NCBI RefSeq assembly: GCF_021800405.1
Contig: NZ_CP084550.1
Coordinates: forward strand, 3,534,001-3,598,000
Direction: 5' to 3'
Source of the DNA: Arthrobacter sp. FW306-07-I
GTDB lineage: Bacteria > Actinomycetota > Actinomycetes > Actinomycetales > Micrococcaceae
DNA: 64,000 nucleotides
How positions within the stretch are numbered: the stretch's first letter is position 1; each line of letters opens with the position of its first letter. Shown in pieces: positions 1 through 7,589 of this stretch. The translations under genes were made by a program, and so were the position numbers. The notes below the pieces were generated by a model that saw only the letters and a list, made by a program, of their open reading frames with translations, was not told the DNA's origin and ran no database searches.

Positions 1-123
1 GGCAATCATGGTGACGTGGCGGCGGCCCAGGGTCTTGCTGTAGCCCTCGGCGCTGAGGGTGGGGTCGACGGCGGTGGATGGCGCCGTACTGTTCTTTAGG
101 TCTGTGGGGGTACTTTGAGGCAC
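1..123 (-). CDS. Amino-acid permease (APC superfamily), N-terminal fragment
   Basis: Only the first 41 codons lie in the window; the gene runs off the left edge. Read on the minus strand from a GTG at 123, the peptide has a polar N-terminus and then SAEGYSKTLGRRHVTMIA. In bacterial GABA/asparagine/aromatic-type amino-acid permeases this stretch immediately precedes the first membrane helix. An AAGGA ribosome-binding site lies 6 nt before the GTG (complement of about 130-134), which supports the start. Substrate cannot be told from this fragment. Family call is from recognition of the pre-TM1 motif; moderately sure. Confidence 0.7.
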   Translation of the reverse strand, partial: MPQSTPTDLKNSTAPSTAVDPTLSAEGYSKTLGRRHVTMIA

Positions 124-317
124 AACTGTTCCTTGTGGGTTGGGGGTTGGCCGCATCCGGTCTTCGTATGATCGAGCTCACATAATTCGGTCTTCAGGCC
201 GTACAGCCAGCGAATGTGAGGGCGAACCGTCGAACTGCCGAAGCTTCACGCGACCTGACCATCCTACAACCTGGTGCGCAGTGGTACGTGACGCGCACTA
301 CACGCCGGCCCCGGCGA

Positions 318-323
318 TAGGCT
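318..323 (+). promoter_or_regulatory. -10-like hexamer of a probable leaderless promoter
   Basis: TAGGCT ends exactly 6 nt before the ATG at 330. A transcript starting 6-7 nt after a -10 box would begin at the start codon. No clear -35 box and no properly spaced ribosome-binding site are visible. Confidence 0.45.
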
Positions 324-329
324 GGAAGC

Positions 330-1091
330 ATGGCAACAGCCCACCGCTTACCGCCCGCCCCGCAGCCCCAGCTGTACCGTTTCTCCCCCATGGACGTGGC
401 CACGCTGTGCCTCTACGTTGCCATCGCAGGGTTCTTCGCCGCTGCCGGCGATTTGGTGGCACCGCTGCTGCGCCAGATAGCCCCCTCCCCCGCCGCGGCC
501 TCGTACGCAGTGAACCTGCTCTTTTATGCCTCGGTAGGCATACTGGCACTCCTGGCGGCCCGCAAGGTGGTGGTCCGCGACCTCAAGGTCCTGGCAACCC
601 GGCCCTGGTTCACGCTGCTGATGGTGCCGGCGTCCGTCATCGCCATGATGATCCTCACGGCGATATTGGTGGCGGCGAACGGGCAGGTGCAAACCTCCCA
701 GAACCAGGCCGGGCTGCAGGCACTGATGCAGCAGGTCCCCGCCTGGCTCATGGTCCCGCTGCTGGTGATAGTTGGTCCGTTCGTGGAGGAATACATTTTC
801 CGGCACCTGCTGATCGGCAAGCTAAGCAGGAGGGTGAACATCTGGATCTGCTGCATCCTGTCCGTGGTGCTGTTCGCGGCCCTGCACATCGTGGGGCAGG
901 AAGCGATCACCCTCACCGCACTGCTCCCGTACCTGGCCATGGGCGCCACGCTGGTGTTCGTCTACATGTGGACCGGGAAGAACGTCATGTTCTCCTACTT
1001 CGTCCATGCCGCCAAGAACCTGCTGGCCGTGATCCTGGTCTACGCTATCCCGCCGGAACTGTTCGACCAGATGCAGAACGTCCAGGCCTAA
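330..1091 (+). CDS. CPBP family intramembrane metalloprotease
   Basis: A 253-residue multi-pass membrane protein of the CAAX-protease/bacteriocin-processing (CPBP, Abi) family. The diagnostic motifs are present: EExxxR at E153-E154-R158, a histidine in a hydrophobic helix (FAALH, H186), and a late H/N pair (HAAKN, H226 and N230). These are the proposed metal and catalytic residues of the family, so the protein is probably active as an intramembrane glutamic/metallo-type protease. There are about 6-8 hydrophobic segments. It stands alone, divergent from the permease at the left edge. The substrate is unknown; family members act in protein processing, immunity to bacteriocins or prenyl-protein processing, and context does not choose between these. 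Confidence 0.85.
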   Translation: MATAHRLPPAPQPQLYRFSPMDVATLCLYVAIAGFFAAAGDLVAPLLRQIAPSPAAASYAVNLLFYASVGILALLAARKVVVRDLKVLATRPWFTLLMVPASVIAMMILTAILVAANGQVQTSQNQAGLQALMQQVPAWLMVPLLVIVGPFVEEYIFRHLLIGKLSRRVNIWICCILSVVLFAALHIVGQEAITLTALLPYLAMGATLVFVYMWTGKNVMFSYFVHAAKNLLAVILVYAIPPELFDQMQNVQA

Positions 1092-1130
1092 GCGCCCCCA
1101 AAGGATCTTCCGCAGGGCGGCAGCCGCCTC

Positions 1131-1136
1131 TACCGT
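1131..1136 (+). promoter_or_regulatory. -10-like hexamer of a probable leaderless promoter
   Basis: TACCGT (a TAnnnT hexamer) ends 6 nt before the ATG at 1143, with no Shine-Dalgarno sequence between. Same geometry as at 318, 1594, 5053, 5096 and 23180. Confidence 0.35.
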
Positions 1137-1142
1137 GGACGC

Positions 1143-1583
1143 ATGGGACTGAATATCCAAATAGTTGTCGATTCCGCAAGGCCGCACGAGCTCGCAGACT
1201 GGTGGGCGGAAACCCTGCAGTGGGCGGTGGAGCCCCAGGACGGGGCCTTCATCCGTTCCATGATCGAGCAGGGCTATGCCAGCGAGGACCAGACCATGAC
1301 CCACCGGGGCAACATGGTGTGGAAGGACGGCGCCGCCATCCGGCCGCCGGAAGAGATCGAGTCCAAGGCCCCCGAGCGGCGCATCCTGTTCCAGACCGCA
1401 CCGGAGGGAAAGACGGTCAAGAACCGGGTGCACTGGGACGTCCGGCTGGACGGCCGGGACAAGGACGAGGTCCGGAGCGAACTCGAAGCGCGGGGTGCCA
1501 CTTTCCTCTGGTCGGCGCGGCAGGGCCCGCATTCCTGGCACACCATGGCGGACCCCGAGGGGAACGAGTTCTGCATCAGCTAA
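1143..1583 (+). CDS. VOC superfamily (glyoxalase-like) protein
   Basis: A 146-residue protein of the vicinal-oxygen-chelate fold, glyoxalase-like subgroup. It opens with the typical first beta-strand and helix (IQIVVDSARPHELADWWAETL) and repeats the pattern near the C-terminus (VHWDVRLDG, then a last part ending in DPEGNEFCIS). The DPEGNEFC ending is characteristic of small VOC proteins in actinobacteria, which are metal-binding isomerases, dioxygenases or resistance proteins. Nothing in the neighbourhood gives a substrate. It sits 51 bp after the CPBP gene and 22 bp before menB, apparently with its own start signal. Confidence 0.8.
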   Translation: MGLNIQIVVDSARPHELADWWAETLQWAVEPQDGAFIRSMIEQGYASEDQTMTHRGNMVWKDGAAIRPPEEIESKAPERRILFQTAPEGKTVKNRVHWDVRLDGRDKDEVRSELEARGATFLWSARQGPHSWHTMADPEGNEFCIS

Positions 1584-1593
1584 GCACGATTAC

Positions 1594-1599
1594 TAGACT
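1594..1599 (+). promoter_or_regulatory. -10-like hexamer of a probable leaderless menB promoter
   Basis: TAGACT ends 6 nt before the GTG start at 1606. It lies inside the 22-bp gap after the VOC gene, which would allow the men genes to start their own leaderless transcript. Confidence 0.5.
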
Positions 1600-1605
1600 T
1601 GGACG

Positions 1606-2559
1606 GTGAGCAACCAGATCCCCGCCCCGGTGTCCGATGTCTTCGATCCCACGCGCTGGCGGGTGGTCTCCGGTTTCGAGGACTTCCAGGACATGACCTA
1701 CCACCGGCAGGTGGAGCGGGATTCCGACGGCGGCTGGGTGCGTGACCTGCCCACCGTCAGGATTGCGTTCAACCGGCCCGAGGTGCGGAACGCCTTCCGG
1801 CCGGGCACCGTGGATGAGCTCTACCGGGCCATGGACCACGCGCGGATGACCCCCGACGTCGCCACCGTCCTGCTCACCGGCAACGGCCCCTCCCCCAAGG
1901 ACGGCGGCCACTCGTTCTGCTCCGGCGGGGACCAGCGGATCCGCGGCCGGGACGGCTATCGCTACGCAGATGGGGAGACGCAGGAAACCATCGACCCTGC
2001 CCGCGCTGGCCGCTTGCACATCCTGGAAGTCCAGCGGCTCATGCGCACCATGCCCAAGGTGGTCATCGCCGTCGTCAACGGCTGGGCCGCCGGTGGCGGG
2101 CACTCCCTGCACGTTGTCGCGGACCTCACCATCGCGTCGCGCCAGCACGGCAAGTTCAAGCAGACGGACGCCACCGTGGGAAGCTTCGACGCCGGCTACG
2201 GCTCCGCGTTGCTGGCCCGCCAGATCGGGCAAAAGGCAGCGCGGGAGATTTTCTTCCTGGCCCGCGAATATTCCGCTGACGACATGGTTCGCATGGGTGC
2301 GGTGAACGAGGCGGTGGACCACGAGCGGCTGGAGGAGGTGGCGCTCGAGTACGCGGCAGACATCGCCCGGCAGTCCCCGCAGGCCATCCGCATGCTGAAG
2401 TTCGCCTTCAACCTGGCGGACGACGGGCTGGCCGGCCAGCAGGTCTTCGCCGGTGAAGCCACCCGGCTGGCCTACATGACGGACGAGGCTGTGGAGGGCA
2501 AGGAAGCCTTCCTGCAAAAACGCGACCCCGACTGGTCACGCTTCCCGCACTACTTCTAA
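1606..2559 (+). CDS. menB: 1,4-dihydroxy-2-naphthoyl-CoA synthase (MenB)
   Basis: A 317-residue crotonase-fold enzyme that closes the second ring of menaquinone, converting o-succinylbenzoyl-CoA to 1,4-dihydroxy-2-naphthoyl-CoA in the cytoplasm. Visible family marks are the long N-terminal extension (FDPTRWRVVSGFEDFQDMTYHR), the FNRPEVRNAFRP strand, the oxyanion-hole loops around HSFCSGGDQR and NGWAAGGGHSLH, the MenB-specific SFDAGYGSALLARQIG, and a C-terminal KRDPDWSRFPHYF. Length is normal for actinobacterial MenB. The GTG start has no good ribosome-binding site but sits 6 nt after a -10-like hexamer. menE follows after 12 bp, so the two are cotranscribed. Identity is very secure. Confidence 0.96.
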   Translation: MSNQIPAPVSDVFDPTRWRVVSGFEDFQDMTYHRQVERDSDGGWVRDLPTVRIAFNRPEVRNAFRPGTVDELYRAMDHARMTPDVATVLLTGNGPSPKDGGHSFCSGGDQRIRGRDGYRYADGETQETIDPARAGRLHILEVQRLMRTMPKVVIAVVNGWAAGGGHSLHVVADLTIASRQHGKFKQTDATVGSFDAGYGSALLARQIGQKAAREIFFLAREYSADDMVRMGAVNEAVDHERLEEVALEYAADIARQSPQAIRMLKFAFNLADDGLAGQQVFAGEATRLAYMTDEAVEGKEAFLQKRDPDWSRFPHYF

Positions 2560-2571
2560 GGCAGGACGGCA

Positions 2572-3783
2572 ATGAACAGCGAAGCTTCCCCCACTCCGGT
2601 ATCGGCCGGTCCAGTCAACATCGAACCCGCCCTGAAGGCCCTCGCGGCCGCCCTCCATGGCGAGGGCCCCGCCGTCGAACTCTCCTTAGGCCCCGACGGC
2701 GGCCTCATCGTTGGGCACATTGAGACCCCCGGCTGCGACGACGCCGTGGCCGTGGTCCGCACCTCCGGTTCCACCGGCACGCCAAAGGCAACCCTGCTGA
2801 CCGTGGAGTCCCTGGCAGCCTCCTCGATGGCCACGGCGTTGCGGCTCAAGGGCGAGGGCCAGTGGCTGCTGGCACTGCCGGTGCAGTTTGTTGCCGGGAT
2901 CCAGGTGCTGGTCCGCTCCCTGTTTGCCGGCACCCGGCCCTGGGTCATGGACATGTCCGGCGGCTTCACCCCGGAGGCCTTCACCGCTGCGGCACTGGAA
3001 CTCACTGACAACATCCGCTTCACTTCCCTGGTTCCCACCCAGCTGCAGCGGCTCCTGGACGATCCGTCGCCAGACACGCTCGCCGTGCTCCGCCGGTTCA
3101 ACGCCATCCTGCTGGGCGGGGCCCCTGCGCCGCCGGCCCTGCTGGCGGCGGCGCGCGACGCCGGCGTCCGCGTGGTCACCACCTACGGCTCCGCGGAAAC
3201 CTCCGGCGGCTGCATCTACGACGGCTATCCCCTGGAAGGCGTCTCGGTGCGGGTGGATACGGACGGCCGGATCCTGCTGGGCGGTGACACCGTCGCCGCA
3301 GGCTACATCGAGGCACCAGACGAGGAAACCGGGACATTCTTCGAGGAGGACGGGGTGCGCTGGTACCGCACCAGCGACCTGGGCTCCATTGACGACGACG
3401 GCCGGCTCACCGTGCTGGGCCGCGCCGACGATGTGATCATCACCGGCGGCGTCAAGGTCTCCGCCGGCCACGTGCAGGAACAGCTGGAAAAGTCCGACGC
3501 CGTCGCCGCGGCTTTCGTGGCGGGCGTCCCGTCCGCCGAGTGGGGGCAGGCCGTGGCCGCCTATGTGGCGCTTGCCCCCGCAGGTACGGACGGCACGGAA
3601 GGCACCGCCGGGCAGGAAGCCGGGGATCCCGCCGTCGTACTCCAACGTCAATGGCAGCGGCAGTTGGGGCTCTTGGCGCCCAAGACCGTCCTCGCGGCGC
3701 CGGCGCTGCGGATGCTGCCCAACGGAAAACCCGACCGGCTCGCCATGACCGCCGAACTCAGCGCCCTGCACCGGGGAAAGTAG
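2572..3783 (+). CDS. menE: o-Succinylbenzoate--CoA ligase (MenE)
   Basis: A 403-residue acyl-adenylate-forming enzyme that activates o-succinylbenzoate with ATP and CoA, the step before MenB. The adenylate motifs appear in order: the P-loop RTSGSTGTPKAT (near residue 65), the TYGSAETSGGC motif, the YRTSDLG hinge region and GRADDVIITGGVKVSAG before the C-terminal lid domain. It is shorter than generic acyl-CoA synthetases, as usual for actinobacterial MenE. It begins 12 bp after menB. A run of Gly/Glu/Thr near residues 338-353 interrupts the C-terminal domain and looks like a surface insertion. Between it and menA are 76 bp with an internal GAGG ribosome-binding site. Confidence 0.95.
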   Translation: MNSEASPTPVSAGPVNIEPALKALAAALHGEGPAVELSLGPDGGLIVGHIETPGCDDAVAVVRTSGSTGTPKATLLTVESLAASSMATALRLKGEGQWLLALPVQFVAGIQVLVRSLFAGTRPWVMDMSGGFTPEAFTAAALELTDNIRFTSLVPTQLQRLLDDPSPDTLAVLRRFNAILLGGAPAPPALLAAARDAGVRVVTTYGSAETSGGCIYDGYPLEGVSVRVDTDGRILLGGDTVAAGYIEAPDEETGTFFEEDGVRWYRTSDLGSIDDDGRLTVLGRADDVIITGGVKVSAGHVQEQLEKSDAVAAAFVAGVPSAEWGQAVAAYVALAPAGTDGTEGTAGQEAGDPAVVLQRQWQRQLGLLAPKTVLAAPALRMLPNGKPDRLAMTAELSALHRGK

Positions 3784-3859
3784 AGTTGGACCTGCACCAC
3801 CGCGGCGGGTGCGCACGTTCCATTCTGCCGTCTGACCGAAACAACACGAGGTACTAACC

Positions 3860-4741
3860 GTGGCCACAGCCGCCCAATGGATCCAAGGCGCCCGACTCCG
3901 GACGCTGCCGGCAGCGATCGCGCCGGTGCTGATCGGCACTGCCGCCGCCTACGAGATGGACTCGTTCCTGCTGCCCAACGCCATCCTCGCGGCGCTGGTG
4001 GCACTCCTGCTCCAGGTGGGCGTGAACTTCGCGAACGACTACTCGGACGGCATCCGCGGTACGGACGATGACCGGGTGGGGCCGCTGCGGCTCGTGGGAT
4101 CCGGCGCTGCCAAGCCGGAGCACGTCAAATGGGCTGCGTTCGGCACGTTTGCCCTGGCCATGGTGTTCGGCCTGGTGCTGGTGTTCCTCACCCAGGCCTG
4201 GTGGCTGATCCTGGTGGGCTTGGGCTGCGTCATGGCCGCATGGGGCTACACCGGCGGCAAGAACCCCTACGGCTACATGGGCCTGGGGGACCTCTTCGTG
4301 TTCGTCTTCTTCGGCCTGGTGGCCACCCTGGGCACCACCTACACCCAGGCCGGACACATCAACCTGTCATCGGTCATCGGCGCCATCGGCACCGGCCTGA
4401 TCGCCACCGCGCTGCTCATGGCCAACAACGTCCGGGACATTCCTACCGACATGCAGGCCGGCAAGAAGACGCTGGCGGTACGGCTGGGGGACAAGCACGC
4501 GCGGGAAAGCTACGTCCTGATGCTCGCCGTCGCCATCCTGCTGGTGGTGATCCTGGCACCGGCCCGGCCATGGATCCTGATCGTGCTGCTGCTCATCCCC
4601 GCCTGCCTGATGCCGGCCTGGCTGATGATCAACGGCCGCAAGCGCAAGAGCCTGATCCCGGTATTGAAGCAGACCGGCCTGATCAATCTCGGCTACAGCG
4701 TTCTGTTCTCACTGGGACTGATCCTCAGCCACGGGTTCTAG
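3860..4741 (+). CDS. menA: 1,4-dihydroxy-2-naphthoate polyprenyltransferase (MenA)
   Basis: A 293-residue integral membrane prenyltransferase of the UbiA family that joins the polyprenyl tail to 1,4-dihydroxy-2-naphthoate, giving demethylmenaquinone. The first Asp-rich motif is NDYSDGIRGTDDD, where the Asp residues bind the Mg-diphosphate. The second is NNVRDIPTDMQAGKKTLAVRLG. About eight or nine hydrophobic helices fit the fold. The GTG start follows a GAGG site 9 nt upstream. With menB and menE it forms a partial menaquinone cluster; menC, menD, menF and menH are not in the window. Its stop codon shares a CTAG palindrome with the convergent gene downstream. Confidence 0.95.
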   Translation: MATAAQWIQGARLRTLPAAIAPVLIGTAAAYEMDSFLLPNAILAALVALLLQVGVNFANDYSDGIRGTDDDRVGPLRLVGSGAAKPEHVKWAAFGTFALAMVFGLVLVFLTQAWWLILVGLGCVMAAWGYTGGKNPYGYMGLGDLFVFVFFGLVATLGTTYTQAGHINLSSVIGAIGTGLIATALLMANNVRDIPTDMQAGKKTLAVRLGDKHARESYVLMLAVAILLVVILAPARPWILIVLLLIPACLMPAWLMINGRKRKSLIPVLKQTGLINLGYSVLFSLGLILSHGF

Positions 4742-5046
4742 CTGTTCTTGGTGCCCTTGGCGTTGTTGATGGTGATGTCCGGGTTGGCGTCCAGCAGGGC
4801 GTCCTCGGCATTGGCGTCCTGGACTTCACCGGCGGAGCGCAGCGGCTTGGCCTTCCCCGAGAAACGGTGCTGCAGGGCCGCCGCGGCAGCATCGCGCTGC
4901 TTCTGGAAAAACAGGTAGCTGATGGCAAAGGCAATGAGCGCCGCGCAGATCACGGCCATCAGCACCCCTACCTGCAGGAGCATGAACAGGACAAAAAGGG
5001 GGACAAAGATCGCCAAACGGATCAGGGAATATTTCAAAAAGGCCAC
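4738..5046 (-). CDS. DUF4229 small membrane protein
   Basis: A 102-residue protein with two hydrophobic segments near the N-terminus (roughly residues 8-28 and 30-47), then a basic/alanine-rich stretch and an acidic C-terminus. This matches the actinobacterial DUF4229 family, which is of unknown function and typically sits next to menA. It converges on menA, and the two stop codons overlap completely within CTAG (4738-4741), with no room for a terminator. The GTG start has no Shine-Dalgarno site but a TAAACT hexamer 6 nt upstream. A role connected with quinone or membrane biology is only a guess from position. Confidence 0.8.
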   Translation of the reverse strand: MAFLKYSLIRLAIFVPLFVLFMLLQVGVLMAVICAALIAFAISYLFFQKQRDAAAAALQHRFSGKAKPLRSAGEVQDANAEDALLDANPDITINNAKGTKNS

Positions 5047-5052
5047 TATTCA

Positions 5053-5058
5053 AGTTTA
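5053..5058 (-). promoter_or_regulatory. -10-like hexamer of a probable leaderless promoter
   Basis: On the minus strand TAAACT ends 6 nt before the GTG start at 5046 of the DUF4229 gene. It belongs to the set of six similarly spaced hexamers in this window. Confidence 0.4.
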
Positions 5059-5095
5059 GCCGCCTCCGCCCGGCGGCCCCTGCCCGTCCTGACGA

Positions 5096-5101
5096 TAGAC
5101 T
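5096..5101 (+). promoter_or_regulatory. -10-like hexamer of a probable leaderless promoter
   Basis: TAGACT ends 7 nt before the ATG at 5109. No Shine-Dalgarno sequence is seen. With the hexamer at 5053 it makes a compact divergent promoter pair within about 60 bp. Confidence 0.45.
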
Positions 5102-5108
5102 TGATGGC

Positions 5109-5498
5109 ATGCTGTTCCGTGTGGCTTTGGCCGTCGCAGTCCTCGTCATCTTCGTGTATGGCCTGGTGGACGTGATCCGTACTGAAGGCCGCCTTACCCG
5201 GGGCATCTCGAAACCGGCCTGGATCATCGTGCAGATCGTCCTGCCGGTGCTGGGCGCCGTCCTGTGGCTGCTGATTGGACGCCCACGGGGCACGGCGCAG
5301 CCGCGGCCCAGCTACCCCCATTCCATGGCCCCGGACGATGACCCGGACTTCCTCCGCAACCTCGAGGCCCGCCGCCGCAGCCAGGCCGAGGCCGAGCGAC
5401 TGAAGAAACTCCGGGACGAACTGGAAGCAAAGGCCAAGGAGGACGGCGGAAAAGGACAGCGGGGCACCGACGAACACGATACCGACGGACTGAAATAG
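5109..5498 (+). CDS. PLDc_N-domain small membrane protein
   Basis: A 129-residue protein with two N-terminal membrane helices (about residues 3-20 and 38-57) joined by a short loop (DVIRTEGRLTRGISKPAWI). This is the layout of the phospholipase-D N-terminal (PLDc_N) membrane domain, but no HKD phospholipase motif follows. Instead there is a basic and acidic helical tail (ARRRSQAEAERLKKLRDEL, probably a coiled coil) of about 65 residues. Such stand-alone proteins are common beside menaquinone genes in actinobacteria and have no proven function. It is followed after 4 bp by another membrane protein, probably in one transcript. Confidence 0.8.
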   Translation: MLFRVALAVAVLVIFVYGLVDVIRTEGRLTRGISKPAWIIVQIVLPVLGAVLWLLIGRPRGTAQPRPSYPHSMAPDDDPDFLRNLEARRRSQAEAERLKKLRDELEAKAKEDGGKGQRGTDEHDTDGLK

Positions 5499-5502
5499 GG
5501 CT

Positions 5503-6072
5503 ATGGCATTCCAGTCCGGCGGTGAAGAGCGGCACCCGTCCGCTCCCCCACCAAGGCCTGGCCCGTCCTACTCCACCCCGCCGCCCATTCCGGTTGTCAC
5601 CCCGCTGCCCGGGACAGTCCGCACTGCGCGCACTTTGTGGCTCTTCAGTTTCGGTGCGGGACTGGCCGTACTGCTGGGGTCCTTCGTGGCTCGTGATTCC
5701 AATCTGCAGCGGCTCCACGGCGTGGTGGCAAACATGGCGGCAGGCAGTGGCGCCGCGGCCGTAGGCAGGACGGCGGAGATCGTCTTCTGGGGAAGCATCG
5801 GCGCCCTGCTGCTGGTGACCCTGTTTGAGGCAGCAGTGCTCGCCGCCGTGCTGAACCGCCGGAACTGGGCCCGCTGGACCCTGCTCCCCCTGCTGGCCAG
5901 CCATGTCCTCATACTGCTCCTGGCGTCCGCCTTCCTGGTCCCGGCCGGTGCCGCCGGCAGCTACGTGGTGATGCTGTGGGGCGCCGGGCTGCTCCTGGCG
6001 GTAGCCGGGCTGGCGCTGCTGTTCCTGCCGTCTGCCGGGGCCTGGCTGAGGCCGGAGAGTGCCAGGGCTTGA
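5503..6072 (+). CDS. Hypothetical membrane protein, four helices
   Basis: A 189-residue protein without a recognised family. The first 45 residues are polar and proline-rich (PPPRPGPSYSTPPPIP), followed by four likely membrane helices near residues 45-63, 83-105, 120-142 and 148-170. No catalytic motif is visible. It begins 4 bp after the PLDc_N gene, so the two are probably translated together; the ATG is preceded only by a weak AGGG. It converges on the IniC-like gene that ends 24 bp further on. No function is proposed. Confidence 0.65.
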   Translation: MAFQSGGEERHPSAPPPRPGPSYSTPPPIPVVTPLPGTVRTARTLWLFSFGAGLAVLLGSFVARDSNLQRLHGVVANMAAGSGAAAVGRTAEIVFWGSIGALLLVTLFEAAVLAAVLNRRNWARWTLLPLLASHVLILLLASAFLVPAGAAGSYVVMLWGAGLLLAVAGLALLFLPSAGAWLRPESARA

Positions 6073-6095
6073 GCCGGCAATGGCCTGGGAACGCC

Positions 6096-7589
6096 CTACG
6101 CCGACTTCGGCTGCCGGTTCCTCCCGGCGCATTCTGCCAGCACTCCCTCGCAGCTGCGGATCACCACCCGGCATGCCTCACCGGCTGACCGTGCCGTCAG
6201 CGGACTCTCAGCGATTGCGCGCCAGCGTGCCAGGCAGCGGCTCGCCTCAGCGGCCAGCACTTCCGGTCCGGCATCGGGCGCCACGGCCAGCCGGCGGTAT
6301 GCGGCGGCGCCCTGGCCTCCGACCAGCCGTTCAGCTTCCGCAGCCAGCTCCGGGGCAAGCTCCACCCCCGTGGTCCGCAGGGCCGCCAGCAGCCGGAGCT
6401 CGCGGAACTCATGCGCGTTGGCCTGCAGCCGCTCCAGGGATGCCGCCAGGTTTTCCGTCCCCTGGCGTGGCCGGCTGGCCAGGAGGTTTTCCACTGCCAC
6501 CAGGGCGGTCCGGGCCTTGAGCGCTTCCGCCCTGGCCTGGAACTGCCGGTCCAGCACATCCAGCAGGGTGTCCAGACCGCTCCGCCGGGCCAGCTCGTGG
6601 GCCAGCGGCGTGGGTTCGGCAAACCCGTTGCGGATCAGGACCACGGCCAGCCGGATCCCGAAAAGCCCGTAGCGTTCCAGCAGTGACACCCGCGCCTCTT
6701 CCGTCAGACCCGCCGGCCCGGCGGACCGGCGGAACCTGTCGGCGGAGAGCAGCATCCGTTCACGCTCGGCGCGGTCCAGGGTGGCCAGCAACCGCAGGGC
6801 TTCGAAGTCCGGTTGGCGAAGGGTACGGGCGCTTTGGGCCAGGAGCCCGGCCACCGGGACCACGCCGAGGGCCAGCTTCCGCAGGGTGGGGTCGCGGCTG
6901 TACCTCTCCGCGACATTGCCGGCGGACAGAAGGGAGTCGATGCGGCCGGCTCCCACCTCGTCTGCCCGGGACAGCACCGCGATGGAGTTGACCGTGCCCG
7001 AGCGGCCTGCCCCGGTGTCGCGGAAGGACTCCAGGAACCTCAGGTCGGACGCGTGCAGGTGGCGCATCAGGTAGATGACGGCGTCAGCCTCCGACGGCGA
7101 ATCCTCCGGGGTCAGGAACGCCAGGGACCGCGCGGACACGTCCTGGGAGACCGAAGCGATGCCGGGGGTGTCGATCAGGGTCATGGCCCGCAGTGCAGGC
7201 GCCGGCCATTCGACGTCGAGCCGTTCCACTTCTTCCGCACGTACGCCGTCGAGGACGAAGACCAGGCGCCCGTCCACTCGCTTCAGCGGCAGGTCCCGGG
7301 GCTCCCCTGCCGCGGGGTGGAGGGTGATGCGGGGCGTATGGCCGTGCCGGTACCAGGTGACGATCCGGGTGCACTCGCCGGTGTCCGTGGGGGCGATTTC
7401 CTCACCGATGATGCCATTCAGGAGCGTTGACTTGCCTGCCTTCACCATGCCGGCAACGGCAATCCGCAGCGGCTCTGCCAACCGCCGCGCATAGCCGTGC
7501 AGTTCCTGGGTGGTGTGCAGGTCATCGGCATATACCTCCAGCGCTTCCCGGATCAATGCTGCCGCCCCGGCCGTGGTGGACGCCGTCAT
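6096..7589 (-). CDS. iniC: Dynamin-like GTPase, IniC-like
   Basis: A 497-residue dynamin-family GTPase. The P-loop is GMVKAGKST (G47 to S54), the switch threonine lies in PTDTGECTR, G3 is DTPGIAS, and the base-recognition loop is the variant SRAD of IniC proteins. Mycobacterial IniC is of similar length and lies in the same position, directly after IniA. Members act at the inner face of the plasma membrane with IniA, in membrane fission or repair and in tolerance of cell-wall drugs. The C-terminal half is alpha-helical and leucine/alanine-rich, without an obvious membrane paddle. Start and upstream stop overlap as ATGA, so it is translationally coupled to the IniA-like gene. The symbol is given by analogy. 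Confidence 0.85.
   Translation of the reverse strand: MTASTTAGAAALIREALEVYADDLHTTQELHGYARRLAEPLRIAVAGMVKAGKSTLLNGIIGEEIAPTDTGECTRIVTWYRHGHTPRITLHPAAGEPRDLPLKRVDGRLVFVLDGVRAEEVERLDVEWPAPALRAMTLIDTPGIASVSQDVSARSLAFLTPEDSPSEADAVIYLMRHLHASDLRFLESFRDTGAGRSGTVNSIAVLSRADEVGAGRIDSLLSAGNVAERYSRDPTLRKLALGVVPVAGLLAQSARTLRQPDFEALRLLATLDRAERERMLLSADRFRRSAGPAGLTEEARVSLLERYGLFGIRLAVVLIRNGFAEPTPLAHELARRSGLDTLLDVLDRQFQARAEALKARTALVAVENLLASRPRQGTENLAASLERLQANAHEFRELRLLAALRTTGVELAPELAAEAERLVGGQGAAAYRRLAVAPDAGPEVLAAEASRCLARWRAIAESPLTARSAGEACRVVIRSCEGVLAECAGRNRQPKSA

Noticed and set aside
140..1609. 489-codon plus-strand frame over the CPBP and VOC genes
   Set aside because: It overlaps two recognisable proteins in another frame, is Arg/Pro/Gly-rich and matches no family; a GC-rich shadow frame.
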